A DNA stretch of 64,000 bases from DATFBY01 sp035253585 (GCA_035253585.1 DATFBY010000008.1:1-64000); one strand, 5' to 3'. Shown: positions 16,469 through 25,876, counted from the stretch's first letter. Numbers and translations: made by a program. Notes: generated by a model from the letters alone, not told the origin.

Positions 16469-18345
16469 CAGGCGTCGAGCCGGCGGTAGAGCGATGCCGA
16501 GTGGGCGGCAATCGGCGCGACGACCTCGCCCCTCGCATCGGCTCGCAGCTCCGCCGGAGGTGCGCAGCGTCCGCCGTACTGCTCCGCTTCAGTCGTCAGG
16601 CGGAGCGACCAGCGGCCGCCACTCACCGTCGGCGCACGCGCCTCCCGATCGTCGGCGGAGAAGTTGAGCAACACGAGCAGCGGCATCCCGCGCTCAGGAA
16701 CGAGCTCCATCATCACGATCTCGTCCCGTTCGTCGTACCAGACGTGAATTTTCGAGTCACCCGGCCGAAGTGCGCGCTCCTCCTTCCGGGCACGAAGCAG
16801 ATCGCGATACAGTGCGTGAAGCTGCGCGTGCTCACCCACGGCCGAGAGCGTTCGATCGAGCTTCGAGCTGCGGAAAGTCTCCTCATTGTTAGGATCGGGG
16901 ACGTCCTCCTCCCACCCGAACGAGGCGAACTCCTCACGACGACCGCGCCGCACGGCCTCCGCCAACTCCGGGTCACCATGGCTCACAAAGTACAGGAATG
17001 GATGTCGCTCGCCGTACTCTTCACCCATGAACAGCATCGGCACGTAGGGCGACAACAGCAACGTGGCGGCGGCCAGCTTGAGCTGCGACATCGAGATCAG
17101 TGACGACAGACGATCGCCCTGCGCGCGATTTCCCACCTGATCGTGATTCTGCGTGGCGATGACGAAGCGCTGAGGAGGTACATCGACCGCGGTTGCGCCG
17201 CGCCGCTTGCGTCTGAAGTGCGAGTACCGGCCGTCGTAGACGAACCGATCTCGCAGAGCGCGCGCCACCGGTTCCACGCCGCCGAAGTCCGCATAGTAGC
17301 CGCGCTGCTCCTTGGTGAGCGCTACGTGCACTGCGTGGTGGAAGTCGTCCGACCACTGTGCATCGAGTCCGTAGCCGCCACGATCCTTGTCGCGCAGCAG
17401 CCGCGGATCGTTGAGATCGCTCTCGGCGATCACCAGTGTGCGTCTGCCGAGTGCTCGCCCCTGCTCGTGCACCGCGTCGCCGATCTCCTCGAGTATGTGT
17501 CGAGCGCTGAAATCGAAGATCGCGTGCACGGCGTCGAGGCGTAGCGCATCGATGTGAAACTCCGTGATCCAGTAGAGCGCGTTGTCGATGAAATAGCGTC
17601 GCACTTCGTCGCTTTCCGGGCCATCGAAATTGAGGGGATTGCCCCACGGAGTCCGATACGTTTCGGTGAAGTACGGCCCGAAATGCCCGAGATAGTTTCC
17701 TTCGGGGCCGAGGTGGTTGTAAACCACGTCGAGAACGACGGCCAGTCCAGCATCGTGCGCCGCATTCACTAGACGGCGAAGACCATCCGGTCCCCCGTAA
17801 CTGTGCTGTGGCGCGTAGGGAAACACTCCGTCGTATCCCCAGTTGCGCTCACCCGGAAACTGCGCCACCGGCATGAGCTCGATCGCCGTAATCCCCAGCG
17901 CTCGAAGCTCGGCGAGATGCCTGGCGACGCCAGCGAACGTGCCCACATCGGAGAACGTTCCGACATGAAGCTCGTAGATGACCATGTCCGGCATCTCGAT
18001 GCCGGTCCAGCGATCGTCCGTCCATTGAAAGACACTCGGATCGACGACGCGCGACGCACCGTGCACCCCGTGCGGCTGCCAACGACTGACGGGATCGGGA
18101 AAGGCGCCTTTGTCGAGCTGAAACATGTAGTCATCGCCGGCGCGCACGCCGGGGAGCGTGCCTTCGAACACTCCCCTCCCCCGTGGCTCGATCTCGACCT
18201 GTTTTTCTCCCTTTGGCCCCCCTTCTCCCTTCAGCACGACTGCCACTCGCTCCGCGTTAGGCGCCCACACGCTGAATCGCACCGCTCCTCCACTCACTAT
18301 CTTCGCCCCGCGCTCGAGCGACCACGCCGCGGCATTCGACGACAT
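16468..18345 (-). CDS. treZ: Malto-oligosyltrehalose trehalohydrolase
   Basis: 625 residues from the ATG at 18343-18345. I prefer this over an in-frame start 48 bp upstream because AGGAG, overlapping the maltokinase stop, sits about eight bases before it. TreZ (GH13) releases trehalose from maltooligosyl-trehalose made by TreY. Visible: CBM48-like RFSVWAPNAERVAVVLKG, VLDVVYNHLGPEGNYL, ALRLDAVHAI (nucleophile), VIAESDLNDPRL (acid/base Glu) and ATQNHDQVGNR. It is separated from treY by three glucan genes, so the TreYZ pair is split within the operon. Confidence 0.95.
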   Translation of the reverse strand: MSSNAAAWSLERGAKIVSGGAVRFSVWAPNAERVAVVLKGEGGPKGEKQVEIEPRGRGVFEGTLPGVRAGDDYMFQLDKGAFPDPVSRWQPHGVHGASRVVDPSVFQWTDDRWTGIEMPDMVIYELHVGTFSDVGTFAGVARHLAELRALGITAIELMPVAQFPGERNWGYDGVFPYAPQHSYGGPDGLRRLVNAAHDAGLAVVLDVVYNHLGPEGNYLGHFGPYFTETYRTPWGNPLNFDGPESDEVRRYFIDNALYWITEFHIDALRLDAVHAIFDFSARHILEEIGDAVHEQGRALGRRTLVIAESDLNDPRLLRDKDRGGYGLDAQWSDDFHHAVHVALTKEQRGYYADFGGVEPVARALRDRFVYDGRYSHFRRKRRGATAVDVPPQRFVIATQNHDQVGNRAQGDRLSSLISMSQLKLAAATLLLSPYVPMLFMGEEYGERHPFLYFVSHGDPELAEAVRRGRREEFASFGWEEDVPDPNNEETFRSSKLDRTLSAVGEHAQLHALYRDLLRARKEERALRPGDSKIHVWYDERDEIVMMELVPERGMPLLVLLNFSADDREARAPTVSGGRWSLRLTTEAEQYGGRCAPPAELRADARGEVVAPIAAHSASLYRRLDA

Positions 18346-18356
18346 CGGCACTTCTC

Positions 18357-19862
18357 CTAGAACAGCTTTGCGATCCCGCGCAGCGGAATCCACACCCAGT
18401 CAGGTCGGTTGTTGAGCTCGTACGCGAGCTCGTAGAACACCTTTTCGATCTCGAAGAGCGTGATCACGCTGTCGACGTAGTCACGATCGCCGACGGGCAC
18501 CGGCGTTCTCTCCGTTGGTGGCGCCTCCAGATATCCGTCGACGAAGCTCGTCCGCGCGGCCCGCTCCCAGCGCGCGGTGCGTGTCTCCACTACCGAGTCT
18601 CTGCCGAGTCCGCCCGTTTCCATCGCGCCCGCCGCCGCCGCGTACGCGAACGATCGAAGCATTCCCGCAACATCGCGCAGCGGGCTGTTCGGTGCGCGGC
18701 GCTCCTCGAGTGGACGCGACGGCTCCCCCTCGAAATCGATCACCATCCACTTTCCGTCGCGCGTACGAAGCACCTGCCCGAGATGAAAATCACCGTGATG
18801 ACGGGTCTTTCGTCCCCGATCACGCGCGCTTCGCGGGTCGGCCAACACCTCGGTAATCCGCGTGAACGCGCCAGCTCGCCGCTTGATCGTCGCCTCGGCG
18901 ATCGCGAGCGACTGTCCTTGCAGACGCCCCGCTCGCAGCTGTGACTCGAGAAGATCGAGACCGGTGGTCACCGACTTGCGTGCCGCCTCGCCCCACGCTG
19001 AGAGATCATCGTCAGTCACGGGCGTCGCGGCGAAGCCGGGATCTTCCGGATGCGATGCCAACGACTCGTGGAGCGCGCGCGTCACCCGCCCGAGCTCGGC
19101 CATTTCAGTGCCGAATGGATTCGCCGGCTCCGTTTTGGGCGGCGCTTTCAAGTACGCTCGCACCCTTCCGAGTGCGTGGCTCCAAGCGTCGCTCGAGCCG
19201 GGCAAGTACTCGCTCATCATGCCGGCCACCATCGACCGGCCGCCACTCGTCAGGCGCATGACGCCGAGCAATGCCGGAACGTTCCGGAACGAGGTCCGGG
19301 TCGTGAGAAAGCGGCTGATCTCCACGTCGGGGCTTTCCCCAACCTCGAGGCGGCGGAAGAGCTTCAGTATTGCGCGGTCATCGTAGATGATCGACGTGTT
19401 GCTCTGCTCGGCGGAGCCGACTCGGGACTCGGTAATCTGAGCTCGGCGCTCGCCGATCGGCTCCAACGTCAAGACAGCTTCTCCGCTGCTGAATCGGGCG
19501 CCGTGTTGCAACGCCTCGCCGAGCAGCTCGCGGAAACGCGGGTCTTCAGTCGCATCCACGAGAAGGCCGCGCCCGCCATCGAGTTCGGCGATCACACTGC
19601 CTGACGAGGGAGAGACTTCTTCACGGCGCCTGACGACGAGCGGAAGCTGATATTGCTGCACACCGTTTTCGAGCTCGATGTCGACAACGGCTATCGCACT
19701 GCGCTCGTCAGGCGAGAAGACCGGGATCAGCGACGATACACGCGCATCGTTCGGTGTTTGGCCTTTCGCGGCGAACCAACGACGCTGCTGAAGAAAGGAC
19801 AGAAGCCGTTCGCGCGGCAGCTGGAGCGTCTCACGAGAGAGCGTGGCGTGCGACGATGTCAC
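18357..19862 (-). CDS. mak: Maltokinase (Mak/Pep2-like)
   Basis: 501 residues. ATP-dependent phosphorylation of maltose to maltose-1-phosphate, the donor for GlgE. The kinase core shows HHGDFHLGQVL (catalytic Asp with the HxDxxxxQ arrangement) and VIDFEGEPSRPLEERR (Mg-binding Asp), typical of aminoglycoside-phosphotransferase-like maltokinases. The N-terminal cap (RRWFAAKGQ) is also typical. ATG overlaps the treS stop by four bases (ATGA). In many bacteria Mak is fused to TreS; here the two are separate adjacent genes, so TreS-made maltose can pass directly to the kinase. Confidence 0.93.
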   Translation of the reverse strand: MTSSHATLSRETLQLPRERLLSFLQQRRWFAAKGQTPNDARVSSLIPVFSPDERSAIAVVDIELENGVQQYQLPLVVRRREEVSPSSGSVIAELDGGRGLLVDATEDPRFRELLGEALQHGARFSSGEAVLTLEPIGERRAQITESRVGSAEQSNTSIIYDDRAILKLFRRLEVGESPDVEISRFLTTRTSFRNVPALLGVMRLTSGGRSMVAGMMSEYLPGSSDAWSHALGRVRAYLKAPPKTEPANPFGTEMAELGRVTRALHESLASHPEDPGFAATPVTDDDLSAWGEAARKSVTTGLDLLESQLRAGRLQGQSLAIAEATIKRRAGAFTRITEVLADPRSARDRGRKTRHHGDFHLGQVLRTRDGKWMVIDFEGEPSRPLEERRAPNSPLRDVAGMLRSFAYAAAAGAMETGGLGRDSVVETRTARWERAARTSFVDGYLEAPPTERTPVPVGDRDYVDSVITLFEIEKVFYELAYELNNRPDWVWIPLRGIAKLF

Positions 19863-21529
19863 CCCGTCGGCGTCCCGCTGGCCGCCTCCGCCGGTGGCGG
19901 AGCAAGTCTGAACCAGAGAAAGGTGTGGGGTCCGAGGGTGAGCAGGTACGGCAGCTCGCCGATGCGCGGGAACGGGAGCTGACTGTACAGCTCGGTCGGT
20001 ACCATGCCCGCGAACTCCCTGAGGTCGAGCTCCACGTACTGCGCGTAGCGCGAGAGGTTGTTCACGCAGAGGATCACGTCTCCTTCGTACCGCCGTAGAA
20101 ACACGAGCACGCGCTTGTTCTGCGGATGCAGCGGCTCGAACGTTCCTCGCCCGAACGCCTTGGACTGCTTCCGTACACGCGTGATCCTACGCATCCACCG
20201 GAGAAGCGACGTCTGCGTCCTCTCCTGCGCCGCGACGTTGATCCCTTGATATCCATAGGGCGGGTCAACGATCACCGGACTGTACAGCGCCTGCTGATCG
20301 GCATCCGAGAATCCCGCGTTCCACGAGCCGTTCCACTGCATGGGCGTGCGCACACCATTTCGGTCGCCGAGGTAGATGTTGTCGCCCATGCCGATCTCGT
20401 CACCGTAGTACATGATCGGAGTGCCGGGCATCGACATGAGGAGCGCGTTCATGAGCTCGATCTGCCGCCGGCCGTTGTCCATGAGGGGTGCAAGACGCCG
20501 ACGGATGCCGATGTTGATACGCATGCGGCGGTCCATCGCGTACTCGCGATACATGTAATCCCGCTCCTCATCCGTCACCATCTCGAGCGTCAGCTCATCG
20601 TGGTTGCGGAGGAAGATCGCCCACTGGCATTCCGACGGGATGTCGGGCGTGCGCGCCATGATCTCGACGATCGGCAACCGGTCTTCCTTGCGCAGCCCCA
20701 TGAACATTCGCGGCATCAGCGGGAAGTGGAACGCCATGTGGCATTCGTCGTTGTTGCCGAAGTACGGGCGCACATCGGGCGGCCACTGATTCGCCTCGGC
20801 CAGGAAGATCCGGTTGTTGAACTCCTTGTCCATCTCGGCGCGCAGCTTCTTGAGCACGACGTGCGTCTCGGGAAGGTTTTCGCAGCTGGTTCCTTCGCGC
20901 TCGATGAGGTAAGGGATCGCGTCGAGCCGGAGTCCATCGACGCCCATCTTGAGCCAGAACTTCATGACCCGGACGACAGCGTCGATGACCTCCTGGTTGT
21001 CGAAGTTGAGATCAGGCTGGTGGCTGAAGAAACGGTGCCAGTAGAACTGCTCGGCTGCCGGATCCCACGACCAGTTGGACTTTTCGGTGTCGGTGAAGAT
21101 GATCCGCGCTTCCTTGTATTTGTGCGGGTCATCGCTCCACACGTAGAAGTTGCGCTCGGCCGATCCCTTCGGCGCGGAGCGCGCGCGCTGGAACCAGGGA
21201 TGCTGGTCGGAGGTGTGGTTGATGACGAGCTCGGTGATGACCTTGATGTTCCGCCGGTGCGCCTCGTCGAGAAAGCGCTTGAAGTCATCGAGCGTGCCGT
21301 ACTGAGGATGGATGTTCTCGTAGTCGGCAATGTCGTAGCCATCGTCGCGCAGCGGCGACGGATAGAACGGCAGGAGCCACAGCGCGCTGATGCCGAGGCT
21401 CTCGAGGTAGTCGAGCTTTTCCATGAGCCCCGGGAAGTCGCCATAGCCATCCTTGTTGGAGTCGCGGAAGGCTTTGACGTGGAGCTGGTAAACGAGGGCG
21501 TCCTTGTACCAGAGGGGGTCGGAGGACAC
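19859..21529 (-). CDS. treS: Trehalose synthase (maltose alpha-D-glucosyltransferase)
   Basis: 556 residues, single-domain TreS without fused maltokinase. It interconverts maltose and trehalose. Start is GTG (21527-21529) giving SSDPLWYKDALVYQLHVKAF, the usual TreS N-terminus. GH13 regions: ITELVINHTSDQHPWFQ, GLRLDAIPYL (nucleophile), FLAEANQWPPDV (acid/base Glu) and FLRNHDELTLE. No strong Shine-Dalgarno is seen before the GTG; the 133-bp gap to glgE contains a long perfect inverted repeat, so treS may be transcribed partly from a promoter after that element. Confidence 0.95.
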   Translation of the reverse strand: MSSDPLWYKDALVYQLHVKAFRDSNKDGYGDFPGLMEKLDYLESLGISALWLLPFYPSPLRDDGYDIADYENIHPQYGTLDDFKRFLDEAHRRNIKVITELVINHTSDQHPWFQRARSAPKGSAERNFYVWSDDPHKYKEARIIFTDTEKSNWSWDPAAEQFYWHRFFSHQPDLNFDNQEVIDAVVRVMKFWLKMGVDGLRLDAIPYLIEREGTSCENLPETHVVLKKLRAEMDKEFNNRIFLAEANQWPPDVRPYFGNNDECHMAFHFPLMPRMFMGLRKEDRLPIVEIMARTPDIPSECQWAIFLRNHDELTLEMVTDEERDYMYREYAMDRRMRINIGIRRRLAPLMDNGRRQIELMNALLMSMPGTPIMYYGDEIGMGDNIYLGDRNGVRTPMQWNGSWNAGFSDADQQALYSPVIVDPPYGYQGINVAAQERTQTSLLRWMRRITRVRKQSKAFGRGTFEPLHPQNKRVLVFLRRYEGDVILCVNNLSRYAQYVELDLREFAGMVPTELYSQLPFPRIGELPYLLTLGPHTFLWFRLAPPPAEAASGTPTG

Positions 21530-21558
21530 GAGGGTAAGGGAAGATGTGTATGGTTAAT

Positions 21559-21664
21559 GAGGTCGAGATTCGAGATTCGAGATTCGAGATTCGGGATCGC
21601 GAATTCGGAGATCGCTTCGTGCGCAGGTTTGAATCTCGAATCTCGAATCTCGAATCTCGACCTC
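21559..21664. repeat. Heptamer-repeat inverted repeat with 34-bp perfect arms
   Basis: Arms at 21559-21592 and 21631-21664 are exact reverse complements. Each is a tandem of the heptamer GAGATTC (or GAATCTC), four times, ended by GAGGTC/GACCTC. The loop is 38 bp. The left-hand flank TGGTT and right-hand flank AACCA extend the symmetry beyond a 3-base bulge. The element overlaps the glgE stop codon and separates glgE from treS on the minus strand. It would make a very stable RNA hairpin, either a terminator/attenuator or an mRNA 3'-end protector. Confidence 0.85.
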
Positions 21665-23672
21665 AACCAACCGCTTCTATCCTCAGTACATGCCCCGGCT
21701 GCTCGTTTGGATCCAGCCGGACGTAATTTCTCGATCCCCGCCACGTGTAGTGCGCGCCGGTGAGGAGATCGTGCACTACATAGGGGCGCTGATGGCCGAT
21801 GCCTAACGCGTCGACAGGAACGTGGACCACGGTTTCTTGCGGCGTGAACGGATCGATGTTGATCGCGATCAGCAGATCGTTACCCGGCGCTGACTTGCGG
21901 AAGAAGAGAATGCTCTCGTTCTCCGAAGGATGAAACGCGATGTTGGTGTAGAGCTGAAGCGCCCGATTCTCGCGGCGAATCCAGTTGATGCGCGCCACGT
22001 CGACGTTGATGTTGCCCGGCGCATTCCAATCGCGCTGCCGGAGCTGGTATTTCTCCGAGTCGAGATACTCCTCGCTTCCATGCTTGAGCGGCGTGTTCTC
22101 GTTGAGCTCGAAACCGCTGTAAATGCCGTAGACGGGCGACAGCGTCGCCGCGAGCAGCAGCCGAAGCCGAAACGCGGGACGTCCACCTTGCTGTAGAAAC
22201 TCGTGCAGGATGTCCGGCGTGTTGGCGAAGAAGTTCACGCGCATGTACTCGGCCACCGGCGTTTGCGTCAGCTCGGTCAGATATTCGCGCAGCTCGGCGG
22301 CGGTGTTGCGCCAGGTGAAATACGAGTACGACTGCGTGAAGCCCAGCTTCGCCAGATACTTCATCCGCTTCGGCCGGGTGAAAGCCTCGGCGAGAAAGAT
22401 CACGTCGGAATGACGCGACTGCACCTCTCCGATCGCCCACTCCCAGAACGCAAACGGCTTCGTGTGAGGATTGTCGACACGGAACGTACGCACGCCGTGA
22501 TTCACCCAGTGAAGCAGGACGTCGCGGCATGCATTCCAGAGATTTGCGCGGTCGTCACACCAGAAGTTGATCGGATAAATGTCCTGATACTTCTTGGGCG
22601 GATTCTCCGCGTACTTGAGCGTGCCGTCGGGTCGGACGAAGAACCAGTCGGGATGCTCCTTGAGCCAGGGATGATCGGGAGAGCATTGAAGCGCGTAATC
22701 GAGCGCAATCTCGATCCCGAGCTCGGCGGCACGCGCGACGAAGCGATCGAAGTCGTCGATCGTTCCGAGCCGTGGATCGACCGCATCGTGCCCTCCGTAC
22801 TCGCTGCCGATCGCCCACGGGCTACCCGGATCCTCGGGGCCGGCGACCAGGGAGTTGTTTCTCCCTTTGCGATTCGTGACGCCGATGGGATGGATCGGCG
22901 GAAGATAGATGACGTCGAAACCCAGCTCGGCGATTCTCGGGAGCGCGCGCTCGGCATCGGCGAAGGTGCCGTGCTTGCCGGGGATTGGAGACAGCGATCG
23001 CGGAAAAAGCTCGTACCACGATGCGAACCGTGCGCGCTCGCGGTCGACGATGACGTGAAGCTCACGCGGATAGGTGGTGAGGTCGGCCGGGACCAGATGG
23101 CTCTGCATCAGCGCCAACAGATCAAGCGCGAGACCGATCTGGACGCGCGATTGCTGGTCGACGCCTGACGCGCGAAGCGACGCCGCCCTGCTCTTCAGCT
23201 CGTTTCGCAGCGTACCGAACTTCACGCGTCGAGCAGCTTCGTCGACCAGCTCCGCGCCCTCGAGCAGCTCGGACGATACATCCTGTCCGGCACCCACCTT
23301 CTTTTCCAGCTCGGTACGCCAGGTTCGGAAGCGATCCGTCCATGCTTCGACCGTATAGGTCCACCGACCTATGTCGTCGAGCCGAACGTTCGTCGACCAC
23401 CGATCGGTGTTGAAGTCGAAGGTCATCGACTCGTAGCGCCACTCAATGTCCATCGGCCCGCGATAGCGAACGCGCGCGGCGAGCAGGTCGTGTCCGTCCT
23501 TGAAGATGTCGGCGCCGACCCGGAGGACGTCGCCTATGACTCGCTTGATGGGAAAGCGCCCCCCGTCCAGCTCGGGGGTGACGCATTCAACGGCGAGATG
23601 CGGAAATGATGCGCGCGCGGCGGCGCTGCTCTGCGTACGCGCCGGTCTCTTGGCAGTCTTACTGGCAGGCAC
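21663..23672 (-). CDS. glgE: Alpha-1,4-glucan:maltose-1-phosphate maltosyltransferase
   Basis: 669 residues, normal for GlgE (GH13_3). It extends alpha-1,4-glucan by maltose units from maltose-1-phosphate. Visible: the N-terminal beta-domain, LPPIHPIGVTNRKGRNN, ALDYALQCSPDHPWL, FWCDDRANLWNACRDVLLHW, TFRVDNPHTKPFAFW with the nucleophile Asp, and FLAEAFTRPK with the acid/base Glu. The first 20 residues are Lys/Ala-rich and probably disordered. Start is GTG at 23670-23672, with no clear Shine-Dalgarno. First gene of the alpha-glucan cluster; 108 bp separate it from the preceding outer-membrane gene, so its promoter probably lies there. Confidence 0.96.
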   Translation of the reverse strand: MPASKTAKRPARTQSSAAARASFPHLAVECVTPELDGGRFPIKRVIGDVLRVGADIFKDGHDLLAARVRYRGPMDIEWRYESMTFDFNTDRWSTNVRLDDIGRWTYTVEAWTDRFRTWRTELEKKVGAGQDVSSELLEGAELVDEAARRVKFGTLRNELKSRAASLRASGVDQQSRVQIGLALDLLALMQSHLVPADLTTYPRELHVIVDRERARFASWYELFPRSLSPIPGKHGTFADAERALPRIAELGFDVIYLPPIHPIGVTNRKGRNNSLVAGPEDPGSPWAIGSEYGGHDAVDPRLGTIDDFDRFVARAAELGIEIALDYALQCSPDHPWLKEHPDWFFVRPDGTLKYAENPPKKYQDIYPINFWCDDRANLWNACRDVLLHWVNHGVRTFRVDNPHTKPFAFWEWAIGEVQSRHSDVIFLAEAFTRPKRMKYLAKLGFTQSYSYFTWRNTAAELREYLTELTQTPVAEYMRVNFFANTPDILHEFLQQGGRPAFRLRLLLAATLSPVYGIYSGFELNENTPLKHGSEEYLDSEKYQLRQRDWNAPGNINVDVARINWIRRENRALQLYTNIAFHPSENESILFFRKSAPGNDLLIAINIDPFTPQETVVHVPVDALGIGHQRPYVVHDLLTGAHYTWRGSRNYVRLDPNEQPGHVLRIEAVG

Positions 23673-23760
23673 GGGGCAAATATCGTCGTTCCGTCAGGCG
23701 ACCGGAACATCGGAGGATGCGGCCGCGGGGAACCGTGCCGGTGGGCAAGAGGCGGGCCCA

Positions 23761-23778
23761 GGGTGGCTGGGGCCACCC
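23761..23778 (-). terminator. GC-rich hairpin after the outer-membrane gene
   Basis: GGGTGGC and GCCACCC pair around a short loop, 2 bp after the TGA of the gene at 23781. There is no U tract, so it could be a Rho-type end, a pause or an mRNA 3' stabiliser rather than a classical intrinsic terminator. Confidence 0.4.
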
Positions 23779-23780
23779 GG

Positions 23781-24581
23781 TCAGCGTCGGAAGGAGTGCT
23801 CGACGCTGAGATAGAAAAAGACGGAGCGCTCACCATCGCTCGGGCCGATACCGATCGGAACGGCAAAGCCGGGAACGATCTGCATCCCCGAAGGAAAGTT
23901 GATGGCGCTGCGCACTCCGGGCGCCAGCAGCAGCGAGGTGCTGTGCGCGACCTCATCGTCGCCGACCACCTCTTCATCGCGAGCCCAGGCCAGCTCGAGC
24001 ATCACATTGAAGGTCGGCCTGGCAAGCCAGATGAGGCTCTGTCCCAGATTGAACGCCGAGATGCCGGCTTTGTCGCCGCCCACGCTTCTCGCCGAAGGAA
24101 CGCGAGTGAACCCCGCATTTGCGTGCGTGACGAAGTGCGACCCGAGCTCGATGCTCACCGGCAGATTGAGTTGCACGCCCGCGGCGCCGGCGCCGCGTCC
24201 CTCACGCTCGTCGCCGGTGGGCAGTAGGATCGAGAGCCGGGGCGAAACGGCAACGGGTCCGCCTGACAAGAGCTGGCGACGGTAGTTGAGCAGCACGTCG
24301 CCCAAACCGGATCCAGAACCCTCAACGCCTTCCATGGGCAGGACGAAGCTGAGCTGGTGGCGCTCGTCCGGCACCGGCCACTCCTGCGTGAACGAGAACG
24401 CCCAGCTCCCGCCGCGTACACGATTGAAGGTGGCGATGTGCTGTACGACACCGCGCTCCTGATTGTACGCCTCCTCGATGAGAAAGGAGTTGTCTTTGAT
24501 GGGTCCCGCTTCTTCCTGGGCGACGAGGGAAGCGGGTGCAAGGAGCGCAACGATCAGCGCAAAACGATCGATTCTGTTCAT
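23781..24581 (-). CDS. Outer-membrane transporter-like protein (MetA-pathway type)
   Basis: 266 residues from the ATG at 24579-24581; a GTG at 24597-24599 overlapping the upstream stop as GTGA is an alternative. A signal peptide precedes VAQEEAG. The mature part, with NYRRQLLSGGPVAVSPRLSILLPTGDE and a C-terminus ending in aromatic/hydrophobic strands (FFYLSVEHSFRR), resembles the 'MetA-pathway of phenol degradation' family of outer-membrane beta-barrels. It is last in the oxidase-ZIP operon, which suggests a role in moving or tolerating a metal ion at the outer membrane; that is inference. Confidence 0.7.
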   Translation of the reverse strand: MNRIDRFALIVALLAPASLVAQEEAGPIKDNSFLIEEAYNQERGVVQHIATFNRVRGGSWAFSFTQEWPVPDERHQLSFVLPMEGVEGSGSGLGDVLLNYRRQLLSGGPVAVSPRLSILLPTGDEREGRGAGAAGVQLNLPVSIELGSHFVTHANAGFTRVPSARSVGGDKAGISAFNLGQSLIWLARPTFNVMLELAWARDEEVVGDDEVAHSTSLLLAPGVRSAINFPSGMQIVPGFAVPIGIGPSDGERSVFFYLSVEHSFRR

Positions 24582-24595
24582 GACGTTCGAGCCGT

Positions 24596-25876
24596 TCACG
24601 CGGCGACGACGAGTCCAGTGAGCCACATCAGTGCGAGACCGGCGACCAGCCCGCCGGCGTTGAGCGGCGAGGTGAGTCCCGACTCGCCTCGCTTGGCGAA
24701 GAGACGCCAGAGTTCGTAGACGACCTGGGCAATGGCGCCCGCCCCGATGGCGAAGAAGAGCGTCGTCCACACGGGGGAGTAGGTGAAGCCGCCGATCCAC
24801 GCGCCGAGAATGGTTGGGATGCCGGCCAGAGCTCCGAGCAGGATGAGCGAGCGCGCGCGAACTTGCTCGCCGGCGAGCGGCGCGACGATGCCCAGACCTT
24901 CGGTCGTGTTGTGCAGCAGGAAGCCGATGACCAGGAAGGTGCCGAGCGCAATCTCACCGGTGGCGTACGACGCGCCGATGAGGAGTCCCTCTCCGAGATT
25001 GTGCAGGCCGATACCCAGCGCGATGAGCATCGCCACGTAGAAGGGAGAGCGTCCCTGGCCCGAGCGGCCGCGTCGATGCCCGATGGCCGCCAGAAGCAAT
25101 GGTGTAGCCAAGGCGCCTAACAACACGAGACCGAGCCCTTGAAATGCGCCCGGCACGCGCGCTGACATCTCCAACGCTTCGGCGATCGCATCAACGCCGA
25201 GGAAGACCAGCAGGCCGATCGTTAGGCTCAGGAAGAAGTCCACCCATTTGCGCGAAATTCCACGCAGAAAGGGCAGCCAGAGAAGACCGAGAAAAACCGG
25301 TACGACGCCGACGTAGAGACCGAGCAGCGCGAAGGTGGCGACGTATCGCGCGCTGGGCTCCGGCGACTGAGTGGCGACCGCCACGTCGTGCGAGAAGGTA
25401 AGGCCGGTGCTGGTCACGAGCGTGACCGTGTGCGGCTCGCCTTCGACCCAGGGATACGGAACGTTGAGCGTGCGACCACCGAGCCGCTCGACGGTTCGAG
25501 GTCCGTCGATCGTGTGAACCCACGAAGCATCGTCGACAAAGAGCTGCGCGATGGTCACCGGCTCCGGTCCCCCATTCACGACGCGCACGCGCATCAGGTT
25601 CGGCTCCGGGAAGCTCACGCGCTCGATGGTGAGCTCTTCCACCGGCGGGAAGACGGCGCGGAATACGCCTAGGGGTCCGACGCGCAAGAACGCGAAGACA
25701 AGGAGCGCGAGGAGGACGAGGGGAGCTAGGCCGCGAAACCAGAGGCGGGGTCGAGAGTCGAGATTCGAGATTCGAGAATCGGACGACAAAGAATGGGAAT
25801 CATCGTCGGACGACGCGGCTGTCCCCGAATCTCGCATCTCGAATCGCGAATCTCGCTCCTTGACGCTCTTAGACAC
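24596..25876 (-). CDS. ZIP-like metal permease with repeat-derived N-terminus
   Basis: 426 residues if it starts at the GTG at 25874-25876, which overlaps the oxidase stop; an ATG at 25835-25837 is the other option. A membrane helix (LAPLVLLALLVFAFLRVG) is followed by a periplasmic segment of about 100 residues, then seven or so helices of the ZIP fold. The metal-site motifs IGLHNLGEGLLIG and LLHNTTEGLGI match the HN...GE and HN...EG pairs of helices IV and V in ZIP transporters. The N-terminal 50 residues are encoded by an intergenic-type inverted repeat and look like non-functional sequence. Cation (Zn, Fe or Mn) transport is likely. Confidence 0.8.
   Translation of the reverse strand: MSKSVKERDSRFEMRDSGTAASSDDDSHSLSSDSRISNLDSRPRLWFRGLAPLVLLALLVFAFLRVGPLGVFRAVFPPVEELTIERVSFPEPNLMRVRVVNGGPEPVTIAQLFVDDASWVHTIDGPRTVERLGGRTLNVPYPWVEGEPHTVTLVTSTGLTFSHDVAVATQSPEPSARYVATFALLGLYVGVVPVFLGLLWLPFLRGISRKWVDFFLSLTIGLLVFLGVDAIAEALEMSARVPGAFQGLGLVLLGALATPLLLAAIGHRRGRSGQGRSPFYVAMLIALGIGLHNLGEGLLIGASYATGEIALGTFLVIGFLLHNTTEGLGIVAPLAGEQVRARSLILLGALAGIPTILGAWIGGFTYSPVWTTLFFAIGAGAIAQVVYELWRLFAKRGESGLTSPLNAGGLVAGLALMWLTGLVVAA
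25753..25859. repeat. Heptamer-repeat inverted repeat inside the ZIP gene start
   Basis: The left arm (25753-25782) consists of GAGAGTC, GAGATTC, GAGATTC, GAGAATC; the right arm (25825-25859) of GAATCTC, GCATCTC, GAATCGC, GAATCTC. This is the same word family as at 21559 but with point differences. It begins 9 bp after the oxidase stop on the minus strand and is translated as part of the permease N-terminus if that gene starts where proposed. Confidence 0.75.

Noticed and set aside
21559..21664. CRISPR-like array at the heptamer repeats
   Set aside because: The units are 7 bp, contiguous and inverted between arms, with no spacers; no cas genes are near.
20126..21763. A 545-codon open frame on the plus strand
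   Set aside because: It lies antisense to treS, has no recognisable motif and its last part is translated repeat sequence. Long antisense frames are common in GC-rich DNA.
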